A stretch of DNA of 38,853 bases from assembly GCA_023392995.1 (NCBI GenBank), contig JAEWMZ010000339.1:1-38853 (forward strand), in the 5' to 3' direction. Source of the DNA: Bacillota bacterium (lineage in GTDB: Bacteria > Bacillota > Clostridia > Lachnospirales > Lachnospiraceae). The translations under genes were made by a program, and so were the position numbers. The notes below the pieces were generated by a model. It had not been told where the DNA came from. It worked only from the letters and a program-made list of their open reading frames with translations, and made no database searches. The number at the start of each line of letters is the position of its first letter. The first letter of the stretch is position 1. Of this stretch, positions 16,151 to 24,248 are shown piece by piece.

Positions 16151-16915
16151 TTATAAAATCACGTCCCTATTGCAGTCCTTTGAATAGATATAGCTGAAGG
16201 CTTCCGTACCAACTCCATAAGCACACTGAGGACAAAATGCTCCAAACCACATAAAATCATCTTTTTTAATTCCCAGCCACTTATCCTCCATCAAGTACAT
16301 TCCCTGTCCGGATAGGATATATGCTCCATGCTCCTGTACGTGAGTCTCCGCAAAGGGATGACAGCCTCCTGGTTCAAAGGAAAGAATATGCATGTTCATA
16401 TCAAATGCCAGGTCATCCGTAGGAAGAAAATCTTTAATATGAACGTTTGCCATGTCGTCATAAACCCGGTATTCTACTTCATTAATATTTCCTGCCACCA
16501 AATATGGCTTTAAATTCTTATAGGGCGTATATATCTGTTTATAGAACAAAATTCTTGCCCTCTCTCCCTGAACTTCAAAGCCGATACCAACACCGGGGGG
16601 TGCATAAAGATAGCCGCCCTCTGTAAAATTATATTGTTTGCCCTTTACCCTAACCTTAACGCTGCCGCTTAAGACGTAAAGGAAGCTTTCTACATTTTCT
16701 TCTCCTCCAAAGTCCTCCGTTGTTCTGCCTCCTGCCGAGGCTTCAATTATGTATTGTACAAATCCGGCTCCAAGTTTTGGTGATGCCACAATACTAACTT
16801 TACATCCCAGTATATTGGGAATCACATTATTTACCAGTCCTTCCTTGGGTATAACCGCCCAAAGTCCAGGCTTTACTATCGCTCTCGTTCCTAATAAATC
16901 ATTTGGATATCCCAT
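16151..16915 (-). CDS. allE: (S)-ureidoglycine aminohydrolase
   Basis: A 254-residue bicupin. The C-terminal cupin shows ETHVQEHGAYILSG with Glu190, His192 and His196 and then Gln230; the spacing (+2, +6, +40) is the same as in the Mn ligands known for plant ureidoglycine aminohydrolase (Glu235, His237, His241, Gln275, recalled). The end AFSYIYSKDCNRDV matches E. coli AllE/YlbA closely. The enzyme releases ammonia from (S)-ureidoglycine to give (S)-ureidoglycolate in allantoin breakdown. No allantoinase, allantoate amidohydrolase or ureidoglycolate dehydrogenase gene is in the window, so it stands alone with a LysR regulator. AGGAGAGAATAAT precedes the ATG. Confidence 0.9.
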   Translation of the reverse strand: MGYPNDLLGTRAIVKPGLWAVIPKEGLVNNVIPNILGCKVSIVASPKLGAGFVQYIIEASAGGRTTEDFGGEENVESFLYVLSGSVKVRVKGKQYNFTEGGYLYAPPGVGIGFEVQGERARILFYKQIYTPYKNLKPYLVAGNINEVEYRVYDDMANVHIKDFLPTDDLAFDMNMHILSFEPGGCHPFAETHVQEHGAYILSGQGMYLMEDKWLGIKKDDFMWFGAFCPQCAYGVGTEAFSYIYSKDCNRDVIL

Positions 16916-16947
16916 ATTATTCTCTCCTGTTCTATATTAATTGTTCT

Positions 16948-17078
16948 TAGGCACTTGCGAAACAATATAGTTTGCAATTGTATCCACAGAAGATACTATT
17001 CCTTCGCTTCAACGCTTCCTTCGGGTTTAGCTTCCACTTGATACAGTATCTTCATTTAATGATTTTCGCAACTACCTA
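16948..17078. mobile_element. Family A palindromic MITE, copy 4, internally deleted
   Basis: A 131-bp copy starting TAGGCACTTGCGAAAC and ending TTTCGCAACTACCTA. It is shortened because about 20 bp of the inner right arm (the part that reads TGTTGTGTATACAA in other copies) is missing after CAGTATCTTC. It is flanked by perfect 11-bp direct repeats TTAATTGTTCT at 16937-16947 and 17079-17089, the clearest target duplication of the set. It lies upstream of the ureidoglycine aminohydrolase gene, within its likely promoter region. Confidence 0.88.
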
Positions 17079-17172
17079 TTAATTGTTCTATTTTTCACTT
17101 ACTCTATTTATTTACCGACCCCTCTAACTTGTTGTGTTTTTATTACTTTTACTGTTTTATATTAATTCCATT

Positions 17173-18051
17173 TTATTTATTTCTTTCTATTCGCTTTCTT
17201 TCAGTCCCAGGGGTAATCCCCAAGAATTTCTCATAAATTCGATAAAAATTGGATAAATTCATAAATCCGCAATCCAAGGAGATCTCCATAATACTTTTAT
17301 CTGTTGCCAACAACTGCATTTTCGCCTTTTGAGTACGAAGTTCATTCAAAAACTGTATAAAGGAGCAGCCGCAGGATTTTTTGAAATAGGCAGAAAAGTA
17401 ATTAGGACTCATGTAGCATAAATGAGCCATCTCTTCCAGGGTTATCTTTTTATCATAGTTGTGATAAATGTAGATAATGGCAGGCTCCAGTCTCTTTGCA
17501 ACTTCAGCTCGCATACTATATTCTACCATATTTTCATTCGCTTTCACATAGTACCTTGTTAATAACGTCAAAATCTTTATTAAGTCTGCCTGAACCATTA
17601 GCTGAAATCCAGATTTCTTCTGAGAATACTCTCTCTCGAGTGACTGAATGCAACAATTCAGCTCATTAGAATAATCATCCTCTTTTCCTATATAATTCTG
17701 AAAATACCCCCCTCCCTCTAGAAAGGCTTTCAAGTATACCCCATGATAAGTCGTTAAATTCTCTTGTAGGAAGGTATATGGGAATAATATAGCGGATATT
17801 TCCATTGTCTCGGTAAGAACTTCCCACCCGTGGTATTGCGTTGGATTAAATAGTATGAAGTCTCCAGCTTTTACCGCATAGCTCTTTTCTCCAATGTAAT
17901 ATATCGCCTTCCCTTTCCGAATAGAGGTAAACTCAAAGCAGCTGTGCCAGTGAAAGGTATTCTTCGCATTGTCTTCTCCCTTTAGATAATATGAATTAAC
18001 GGCAATCGGGAATATAGCATCAAAGTTAAATTCGGCAGCATATATGTTCAT
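17173..18051 (-). CDS. AraC-family transcriptional regulator
   Basis: A 292-residue protein. The N-terminal cupin-like sensing half has HWHSCFEFTSIRKGKAIYYIG, and the C-terminal half has two helix-turn-helix motifs: ITLEEMAHLCYMSPNYFSAYFK and DKSIMEISLDCGFMNLSNFYRIYEKFLGITP. The ending is shortly after the AraC signature, as usual. The ATG at 18051 has GGGAGAAGAT upstream. It is divergent from the Gfo/Idh/MocA oxidoreductase gene at 18543 across an AT-rich spacer with a minisatellite, so it likely controls that gene in response to a sugar or polyol (inference). Confidence 0.92.
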   Translation of the reverse strand: MNIYAAEFNFDAIFPIAVNSYYLKGEDNAKNTFHWHSCFEFTSIRKGKAIYYIGEKSYAVKAGDFILFNPTQYHGWEVLTETMEISAILFPYTFLQENLTTYHGVYLKAFLEGGGYFQNYIGKEDDYSNELNCCIQSLEREYSQKKSGFQLMVQADLIKILTLLTRYYVKANENMVEYSMRAEVAKRLEPAIIYIYHNYDKKITLEEMAHLCYMSPNYFSAYFKKSCGCSFIQFLNELRTQKAKMQLLATDKSIMEISLDCGFMNLSNFYRIYEKFLGITPGTERKRIERNK

Positions 18052-18178
18052 ATCTTCTCCCAGCTCTGTATTATTTTCGCTCTGTATTTTGCTAATTGTT
18101 TTTTTATTTTACTTAATTGTATTTGCTTTATGTAATTGCTTTATTTGTTTTTGCTTTTTCTTTATATTTTCTGCTCTG

Positions 18179-18324
18179 TTGCTTTTGTTTTATTGCTTTT
18201 GTTTTATTGCTTTTGTTTTATTGCTTTGTATTATCGCTTTGTATTATTGGCTTGTATTATTGGCTTGTATTATTGGTTTGTATTATTGGTTTGTATTATT
18301 GGTTTACATTATTAGTTTACATTA
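18179..18324. repeat. Minisatellite: three 14-bp and eight 13-bp units
   Basis: Three exact TTGCTTTTGTTTTA units (18179-18220) are followed by eight 13-bp units grading from TTGCTTTGTATTA through TTGGCTTGTATTA and TTGGTTTGTATTA to TTAGTTTACATTA (18221-18324). The gradual drift from unit to unit indicates stepwise slippage growth. The tract lies between the divergent AraC and oxidoreductase genes. Both strands' long reading frames across it are low-complexity artefacts. From 18325 to 18542 the spacer is AT-rich with a possible -10 (TATAAT near 18440) but nothing firm. Confidence 0.9.
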
Positions 18325-18542
18325 TTTTATTATCTATATTAGTTTACTTTATATCCTTAATTGTTCTATCACTTAACTATACTAATTTTACAATTTTATT
18401 CATTTGATATCAACATTTATTAATATATTCAGTAAAAAAGTATAATTATCACAAAAAATAATAGAAGAAATAATGATCCGATTCCGTTATTATATTATTA
18501 AACATGAAACAAAGATAATTTTAAGAAAGAGGGGCGGTACTT

Positions 18543-19625
18543 ATGAAAAATAACAAATTAGTTTTAGGTGTTTTGGGCTTAGGTGAAGGAAGAAGTATTA
18601 TTTCTGCTGTACTCCAGAGTAACGATTATGAGCTCGGAAATATTTGCGACCTAAATGAATCGCTGTGTAAAAAAAGATTAGAGGAATTCGGACTTACCAA
18701 ATACACAACCCGATACGAGGATATGCTTGAAGATCCAGATATCGATGTGATCGCTATCTATACACCGGATCAGCTTCACGCCAAGCACATTCGACAGGCC
18801 TTAATTGCAGGGAAGCACGTGATCTGTACAAAGCCGCTGATGATTGGCTTGTCTGACGCTAAGTCTTTATTGGAATGTCAGAAACAGAGCGGCCGATCTG
18901 TATTCATCGGCCAGAGTACAAGATTTTTTGAACCCATCAAGTATCAGCGGGAACAGTACGAACAAAATAACATTGGTGAATTAATCACTTTAGAAACTCA
19001 TTACAAAAGTGATTCCAGATGGTTTTTAGAACGGGACTGGAGTCATAAGCCCGGCTTCTCCTGGATCTATAATTTTATGATTCACGCTGTGGATTTAGCT
19101 GCCTGGTATCTTCCTGAGATTGATGAGGTCTTTGGTTATGGCACCATCAGTCCCAATACAAGGCAATATCAGCTAAATGCAGAGGACACCTTAACCTTTG
19201 TTGCCAAGGATACCAACGGCAGATTCGCTACCATTCAGGGGGCTTATGGCAGCCCATCGTTGAATTCGGAGGTGGAATTTCCAATTGCATGCACCTTAAG
19301 GGGTACCAAAGGAGTCTCCAGAGGAGGCTACAGTAAGCTAAAGTATTACGAACGAACTGTTACAGAGCAGGGCAGAGAAGATCATGAGAAATCCTTTGAG
19401 GAAAAACACGATTACTATTTTCGGTTTGAGAAAGAAAATCATCATGCCGGAGAATATCAGAATTACATTGAATACTTTGCAGAAATGCTAAGGAAAAACC
19501 AAACACCTAAGCCGGATCTCACAGAAGGTATTCATACCATTGCCATCCTAGAGGCAATGCTACATTCTCTGCGAACCGGAAATCCAGTAAAGGTCAGCGC
19601 GCTTATGAACGAATACGGCTTATAA
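18543..19625 (+). CDS. Gfo/Idh/MocA family oxidoreductase
   Basis: A 360-residue NAD(P)-dependent dehydrogenase. The N-terminal Rossmann half starts LVLGVLGLGEGRSIISAVL, followed by the D(V/P)DIDVIAIYTPDQLHAKHIRQALIAGKHV pattern. The usual catalytic EKP motif here reads CTKPLMIGL, with Thr in place of Glu. The C-terminal half has the substrate-domain motif WSHKPGFSWIYNFMIHAVDLAAWYLP, with the conserved HxxD at about residues 181-184. Such enzymes oxidise or reduce sugars, inositols and related polyols; the substrate cannot be read. AAGAGGGG lies before the ATG. It is divergent from an AraC regulator and ends before an 85-bp palindrome. Confidence 0.92.
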   Translation: MKNNKLVLGVLGLGEGRSIISAVLQSNDYELGNICDLNESLCKKRLEEFGLTKYTTRYEDMLEDPDIDVIAIYTPDQLHAKHIRQALIAGKHVICTKPLMIGLSDAKSLLECQKQSGRSVFIGQSTRFFEPIKYQREQYEQNNIGELITLETHYKSDSRWFLERDWSHKPGFSWIYNFMIHAVDLAAWYLPEIDEVFGYGTISPNTRQYQLNAEDTLTFVAKDTNGRFATIQGAYGSPSLNSEVEFPIACTLRGTKGVSRGGYSKLKYYERTVTEQGREDHEKSFEEKHDYYFRFEKENHHAGEYQNYIEYFAEMLRKNQTPKPDLTEGIHTIAILEAMLHSLRTGNPVKVSALMNEYGL

Positions 19626-19827
19626 TCCGGTTCCTGCTCTCCCAGGATAAAGCAAATAAGCTGCAATATTCTAAGGATTGGCAGAAAAATCACCCTAAGC
19701 GGATTGTACTTACTCACATACCCTTTGACAAGGACTCCTTTATACTGTAAGGAATGGATTAGCTTCAATGTAACCACAAATACAAAACTCAAGTGTAGCC
19801 CTGTGGTATCATTTTCCCTCACAAATA

Positions 19828-19912
19828 GTTTAACGGACATCCGATAATTCGATGCTGTAATCGTACAAAATGTTCGATTACAGCATCAAATCATATCAAA
19901 TGTCCGTTAAAC
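19828..19912. repeat. 85-bp nested palindrome sharing the family B start
   Basis: The outer arms GTTTAACGGACAT (19828-19840) and ATGTCCGTTAAAC (19900-19912) are perfect 13-bp inverted repeats. Inner arms GATGCTGTAATCG (19851-19863) and CGATTACAGCATC (19874-19886) are another perfect 13-bp pair. The outer ends share TAACGGACAT with family B repeats. It lies between the convergent oxidoreductase and nrdG genes and may double as a transcription barrier. The rest of 19626-20032 holds no gene that I trust. Confidence 0.8.
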
Positions 19913-20032
19913 TTGTATTATGACAAGTCATATACCCATAGCTATTTTGTGGGGTAGCCCTTACCTAGTATGCTCACCATGTCCGGGCAAAGCTCTACGC
20001 TTTCGATACGACTTCCCACTTCTTTCATTATT

Positions 20033-20554
20033 TTATAGCTTAGCTAACTGAATCGTTGCTGCATTCATAGAAGCCTTCACATCAATAATCCTCTGATTTG
20101 ATGAACCGCGAAACTGTAAGCTAATATCCTTTAACTCTTCCACAAATTTGCCATCTACCAAAATATCAATGTTATCCAACAATTCCTGTGTACATTCACA
20201 TTTTGCTCGACTTTCTTCCATTAAATCCGTTTCAAAGGTATAACCCGTATAGCACCAGATATCCTTCTCCGGGAACAGCGCTCTTACCTTTTTGAGCAAG
20301 GGCAGAAGCACTCGTTGATTCTCGGGCTCCATTGGTTCTCCTCCAAGCAAGGATAAACCATTAATATATTCATGGGAAAGCGCCTCTATGATCTCCTGTT
20401 CTGTTTCCTGAGTAAAGAGTTTTCCATAGTTGAAATTCCAGGTCTCACTGTTAAAACAGCCCTTACAATGATGGGTGCAGCCGGATACAAACAGGGATAC
20501 TCTTACGCCCAAACCATTTGCAATATCTGTCTTTTTGATTGTTCCATAATTCAT
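20033..20554 (-). CDS. nrdG: Anaerobic ribonucleotide reductase activating protein
   Basis: A 173-residue radical SAM activase. The start at 20554 (MNYGTIKKTDIANGLGVRVS) gives the usual NrdG length; the longer reading runs inside nrdD. The cluster motif is SGCTHHCKGCFN (CxxxCxxC), and the SAM-binding GGE-type motif is SLLGGEPM, followed by DIWCYTGYTFE. NrdG uses a 4Fe-4S cluster and S-adenosylmethionine to make the glycyl radical on NrdD. The nrdD stop codon (20556-20558) ends one base before this ATG, so the two are translationally coupled. Confidence 0.95.
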   Translation of the reverse strand: MNYGTIKKTDIANGLGVRVSLFVSGCTHHCKGCFNSETWNFNYGKLFTQETEQEIIEALSHEYINGLSLLGGEPMEPENQRVLLPLLKKVRALFPEKDIWCYTGYTFETDLMEESRAKCECTQELLDNIDILVDGKFVEELKDISLQFRGSSNQRIIDVKASMNAATIQLAKL

Positions 20555-20555
20555 A

Positions 20556-22715
20556 TTATAAATGAAGCACCCTTTCTTTGATCTCCTGCGTTCTTCCCTG
20601 ATTCCAGAACTGAGTACCAATATAACCACAGGTTCTGCGCGCAACATTCATCTTATCCTGATCTCTGTTACCGCATTTCGGACATTCCCAAACCAGCTTG
20701 CCATGATCATCGGTAATAACCTGTATTTCACCGTTAAAGCCGCATTCCTGGCAGCAATCACTCTTGGTGTTTAATTCAGCATACATGATGTTATCATAGA
20801 TAAAGCGAATGATCTGAAGAACTGCCGGAATATTATCCTGCATATTTGGTACTTCAACATAGCTTACCGCTCCGCCGGTAGAAAGCGACTGGAACCCTGC
20901 TTCAAATTTCAGCTTGGTAAAGGCATCGATTTCCTCCATAACATGAACATGGTAGCTATTTGTTATATAACTTTTATCTGTAATTCCTTTTACAACTCCA
21001 AAACGCTTTTGCAGGCATTTTGCAAATTTATAGGTGGTGCTTTCAATCGGTGATCCATAGATACCAAAGCCCAGATTAGTCTCTGCCTTCCATTTATCGC
21101 AGGCAATGTTCATATATTTCATAACATCAAGGGCAAAGTGAGTTGCCTCTGGATCTGTATGGGACTTACCCGTCATATATTTGGTACATTCATATAATCC
21201 TGCATATCCAAGAGATATTGTCGAGTAACCGTTATACAACAGTTTATCTATGGTTTCACCCTTCTGAAGTCTAGCTAAGGCACCATGCTGCCATAGGATA
21301 GGCGCTGCATCAGAGAAGGTTCCCTTGAGACGTTTGTGACGAATCATTAGGGCTCTATAACAAAGCTCCAGACGCTCATCGAAGATCTCCCAGAACTTCT
21401 TCATATCTCCGCCAGAGGATAGAGCTATATCCACGAGATTGAGCGTAACCACACCCTGATTGAAGCGGCCATAGAATTTATAGTTACCTTCTTCATCCTT
21501 CCAGGGACTCAGTGCGCTGCGACAGCCCATAACCGGGAAGCAGTTGCCTTCCTTGAGTTCTTTCATTTTCTTTTCTGATATGTAATCGGGTACCAGTCTT
21601 TTTGTGGTGCATTTCGCTGCCAGTTCTGTGAGATAGTAATAACTGGAATCTTCCATGATATTATCTTCTTCCAGAACATAGATCAGCTTAGGAAATGCTG
21701 GTGTCACCCAAATACCGGCTTCATTCATGACACCCTGAATACGCTGCTTCAGAGTTTCCTCAATGATCATTGCCAGATCCTTCTTTTCAGCCTCATTCTT
21801 CGCTTCATTCAGATACATGAAAACGGTGAGGAAAGGAGCCTGACCATTGGTGGTCATTAAGGTAATTACCTGATATTGAATGGTTTGTACGCCCTTATTT
21901 ACTTCCTTGCGAAGTCGTTTTTCAACAATTTCTTCAATCAACTCTTCGGAAGCAGAGGAACCCAGCATTCCTACCTCCTCCAAAACCTCAGAATGGATCT
22001 TCTTTCTTGATATCTGTACGAAAGGAGCCAGATGTGCCAGACTGATGCTTTGGCCTCCATACTGATTACTGGCTACCTGAGCTATAATCTGTGTGGCTAT
22101 GTTGCAGGCTGTAGAAAAGCTGTGGGGCTTTTCTATCCTTGTCTCACTGATTACCGTTCCATTTTGCAGCATGTCCTCTAGATTGACCAAGTCGCAATTA
22201 TGCATATGCTGTGCAAAATAATCCGTATCATGGAAGTGGATGATTCCGTCTTGATCCGCTGCTACGATTTCTGCCGGCAAAAGGAGTCTCTTTGTAATAT
22301 CCTTGCTAACCTCACCTGCCATGTAGTCACGCTGCACGCTGTTAATTGTGGGATTTTTATTAGAATTCTCCTGTTTCACATCCTCATTGTTGCCTTCAAT
22401 CAGGGAAAGGATTCGATTATCTGTTGTATTCGCTTTACGGATCAGTGAACGCTGGTAACGATATTTTACATATCTCTTAGCCAGATCAAAAGCACCTGTT
22501 GCCATAATCTGATCCTCTACCATATCCTGAATCTCTTCTACGGATACCGCTCTGTTTAGTTTACTGCATTTATACTCTACATAATCTGCAATACTCGTAA
22601 TCTGTTCTTCACTGAGCATACTTTTTTCGCCCGACTCATTTGCTTTTTTTACGGCTGATACGATCTTCTTTAGGTCGAATGCCTCTTCTGCACCATTTCT
22701 TTTAATTGTTTTCAT
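20556..22715 (-). CDS. nrdD: Class III (anaerobic) ribonucleoside-triphosphate reductase
   Basis: A 719-residue glycyl radical enzyme that makes deoxyribonucleotides without oxygen. Residues 1-90 form an ATP-cone allosteric domain (MKTIKRNGAEEAFDLKKIV). The central ten-stranded barrel is typical, with HDTDYFAQHMHNCDLVNLEDML and the substrate-site MGCRSALSPW. The zinc site is CQECGFNGE...ECPKCGNRD, and the glycyl radical site is RRTCGYIGTQFWNQGRTQEI (about 692-711). GAGGAGACCGAGC precedes the ATG. A strong promoter and an NrdR-like box lie upstream. Confidence 0.96.
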   Translation of the reverse strand: MKTIKRNGAEEAFDLKKIVSAVKKANESGEKSMLSEEQITSIADYVEYKCSKLNRAVSVEEIQDMVEDQIMATGAFDLAKRYVKYRYQRSLIRKANTTDNRILSLIEGNNEDVKQENSNKNPTINSVQRDYMAGEVSKDITKRLLLPAEIVAADQDGIIHFHDTDYFAQHMHNCDLVNLEDMLQNGTVISETRIEKPHSFSTACNIATQIIAQVASNQYGGQSISLAHLAPFVQISRKKIHSEVLEEVGMLGSSASEELIEEIVEKRLRKEVNKGVQTIQYQVITLMTTNGQAPFLTVFMYLNEAKNEAEKKDLAMIIEETLKQRIQGVMNEAGIWVTPAFPKLIYVLEEDNIMEDSSYYYLTELAAKCTTKRLVPDYISEKKMKELKEGNCFPVMGCRSALSPWKDEEGNYKFYGRFNQGVVTLNLVDIALSSGGDMKKFWEIFDERLELCYRALMIRHKRLKGTFSDAAPILWQHGALARLQKGETIDKLLYNGYSTISLGYAGLYECTKYMTGKSHTDPEATHFALDVMKYMNIACDKWKAETNLGFGIYGSPIESTTYKFAKCLQKRFGVVKGITDKSYITNSYHVHVMEEIDAFTKLKFEAGFQSLSTGGAVSYVEVPNMQDNIPAVLQIIRFIYDNIMYAELNTKSDCCQECGFNGEIQVITDDHGKLVWECPKCGNRDQDKMNVARRTCGYIGTQFWNQGRTQEIKERVLHL

Positions 22716-22751
22716 GCTCGGTCTCCTCTATTACTCTTTGTCTGAGATTTT

Positions 22752-22780
22752 ATTATATAGCAGAAGTAGGAAAAAATCAA
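22752..22780 (-). promoter_or_regulatory. Promoter of nrdDG
   Basis: On the minus strand TTGATT (22775-22780) and TATAAT (22752-22757) are 17 bp apart, about 37 bases upstream of the nrdD start. Confidence 0.75.
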
Positions 22781-22808
22781 TGACCCAAGCGTGTTTTTTT
22801 GAAATTTT

Positions 22809-22824
22809 CTACCATATATAGTGG
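22809..22824 (-). promoter_or_regulatory. Possible NrdR box
   Basis: The minus strand reads CCACTATATATGGTAG, which matches 12 of 16 positions of the NrdR consensus as I recall it, including the central C-TATAT-T core. A weaker partner (CTATTATGTG, 22841-22850) is centred 29 bases further upstream; tandem NrdR boxes normally stand about three helical turns apart. It lies upstream of the -35. Confidence 0.45.
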
Positions 22825-22878
22825 TACTTTATTCTCAAGGCACATAATAGAGTAAAACACTCCCAGTTAGGCTATGTT

Positions 22879-22939
22879 CGTAAAGACCGCCTTCCTCGCC
22901 TTTAAGAGGCCTTGGGGCAGGTTGCAGGCGGGTTTTACG
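22879..22939. repeat. Imperfect palindrome of unknown type
   Basis: CGTAAAGACCGCCT (22879-22892) and AGGCGGGTTTTACG (22926-22939) match at 12 of 14 positions as inverted repeats around a GC-richer centre (GCCTTTAAGAGGCCTTGGGG). It stands out from the AT-rich spacer. It could be an eroded repeat or a structured RNA; no other copy is seen in the window. Confidence 0.5.
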
Positions 22940-22980
22940 AGCGCTTTATGTGGACTTTAAGCAGGTTTTAAGTAGCAAAA

Positions 22981-23009
22981 AAAACAGCATCCATTACATT
23001 TGCTGTTTT
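22981..23009 (-). terminator. Terminator after the 150-residue gene
   Basis: AAAACAGCA (22981-22989) pairs with TGCTGTTTT (23001-23009). On the minus strand the stem runs into TTTTTTTTGC. It ends the transcript of the two small genes at 23122-23829. Confidence 0.7.
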
Positions 23010-23121
23010 CATGACTGAATATATCAAAATATGAAATTATATATAAACTTACATTCCCCTCGTAAATATAAGCATTTACTGTTAACTATCCTTTGCTTAT
23101 CGCCTTCTATACAATTTACAT

Positions 23122-23574
23122 TTATATAATATTTGGATTAATACCAACGTATATCTCAATGTTCGGCTGATTTTCCTCTTTGATCTGTACCAGGTATGCC
23201 GATGTAATTGGTTCCAATTTCTGCTCCAGTATGTAGTTGTTAACCATATCAAGGGTATCCTGCAGCTTTGCTATATCTGTCACCTTGGTGTGAAGGGCAT
23301 GTGTAAGCTTTAATTTGCTTTTAAAAATATAGGGTTCGTCTACCGGTATCAGATAATTTACCGGCATAAGTATCTCTACCTCCATAATCTGTTCACCATT
23401 GATTATTTCTATTGATTTTGTCGTCGTGATGATATAATCACCATTGGTCTTAGAAAAAGCTTTATATCGATTGACCAGCTTATTCAGACTTTCTTGAAAC
23501 TCTTTTACTTTAAATTTACCAGATTGGGTGATTAGATTATTTATTTCAAAACTTTGCTCTTGCATAATTTCCAT
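23122..23574 (-). CDS. Hypothetical protein, possibly DUF5085 / GyrI-like fold
   Basis: A 150-residue soluble protein with no signal peptide. The layout DYIITTTKSIEIINGEQIMEVEILMPV, YIFKSKLKLTHALHTKVTD and TSAYLVQIKE...NIEIYVGI resembles the effector-binding (GyrI/SOUL-like) fold and the DUF5085 family as I remember it, which is found near type VII secretion LXG toxin genes in Firmicutes. No LXG, WXG100 or secretion gene is visible here, so this could be a remnant or an independent use of the fold. AAAGGGG stands before the ATG. It lies 30 bases after the 74-residue gene, in the same operon. Family assignment is tentative. Confidence 0.6.
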   Translation of the reverse strand: MEIMQEQSFEINNLITQSGKFKVKEFQESLNKLVNRYKAFSKTNGDYIITTTKSIEIINGEQIMEVEILMPVNYLIPVDEPYIFKSKLKLTHALHTKVTDIAKLQDTLDMVNNYILEQKLEPITSAYLVQIKEENQPNIEIYVGINPNII

Positions 23575-23604
23575 TCATCAATCCCCTTTTGCTCTCCAAT
23601 TCTT

Positions 23605-23829
23605 TCAGTAGATCTGAAGTAAAGAAAAATAACGCATTATACGCTCTCGATAATCTTCCTGTTTATTCGTGCAGATCTTCTCCCCAGAAACCTGCTGGCT
23701 AATTCCAAACGTATGACCAGTTTTCAAGATAAAAGTTTTAGCTTTAAGATTATTGACACTGGTTTCCAGTGTTAGTGTTTCTATTATATATTCCAAATTT
23801 TTATCTCCCTGAGCCAGCACTTTATCCAT
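23605..23829 (-). CDS. Hypothetical 74-residue protein
   Basis: I do not recognise this protein. It is 74 residues long, soluble, with an N-terminal stretch of predicted helix (KNLEYIIETLTLETSVNNLKAK) and one Cys. There are no transmembrane segments or known motifs. TGGAGGAAG stands about 7 bases before the ATG at 23829, a good ribosome binding site, which is the main reason to call it real. It precedes the possible DUF5085 gene by 30 bases, so the two are likely co-transcribed, divergently from the response regulator. A structural or partner role to that protein is a guess. Confidence 0.6.
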   Translation of the reverse strand: MDKVLAQGDKNLEYIIETLTLETSVNNLKAKTFILKTGHTFGISQQVSGEKICTNKQEDYRERIMRYFSLLQIY

Positions 23830-24218
23830 TCAATTCTTCCTCCATTGTATTTATTTTAAATACTCCCCCCATACCCAGCTGTTAAAAAGAAATACACCGG
23901 TAATAAAATTGATGCTTAATCACTACATTATCTGCTCATATTTTCAATATAGACTGCTACTGCTAAGGCTTTTGTAAGACCAAGCTACTTTCTACAATTC
24001 CCCATTTTTATTATAGAAAACCTACTGATATGACAATCCTGCAATTCCGTCATTCCCTCCCACTCTTTTGCAGAATGAACCGGATTAAGGCGAAACAGCA
24101 ATTCTTTATGGATACGTATGGCTATTAATAAAGTTATAGCCTTAGGAATAGCAGCCTATTTTGTAGTTATAAGTTTATATAAAACTTCTATAAATTTGTA
24201 TTGCTTTTTGCGCCTAAA
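23830..24218. other. Intergenic spacer without a recognisable gene
   Basis: This 389-bp AT-rich stretch between two divergent units has no ORF with a credible ribosome binding site. A 45-codon frame starting at 24118 overlaps the downstream promoter and lacks a Shine-Dalgarno site. On the minus strand a GGGAGGG near 24054 is too close to the nearest ATG to be convincing. Confidence 0.5.
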
Positions 24219-24248
24219 TTCGTTGCTTTTCGTTGCTTTTCGTTCTTA
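24219..24248 (+). repeat. Three 10-bp direct repeats overlapping a promoter
   Basis: TTCGTTGCTT occurs at 24219-24228 and 24229-24238, then TTCGTTCTTA at 24239-24248. The 10-bp period places them on one face of the DNA helix, and the second repeat contains the -35 hexamer. TTCG is the invariant half of the Spo0A box (TTCGACA), so they may be variant sites for the Spo0A-like regulator encoded just downstream. Confidence 0.7.

Noticed and set aside
18044..18407. Long plus-strand frames rich in Leu, Ile, Tyr and Phe
   Set aside because: They arise from the T-rich minisatellite, which is open in several frames.
19716..19750. TTGACA ... TATACT pair as a promoter
   Set aside because: The spacing is only about 10 bp and no gene follows.
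19532..19840. 102-codon minus-strand frame overlapping the oxidoreductase end
   Set aside because: It overlaps a real gene end and starts inside the 85-bp palindrome; no ribosome binding site or known motif.
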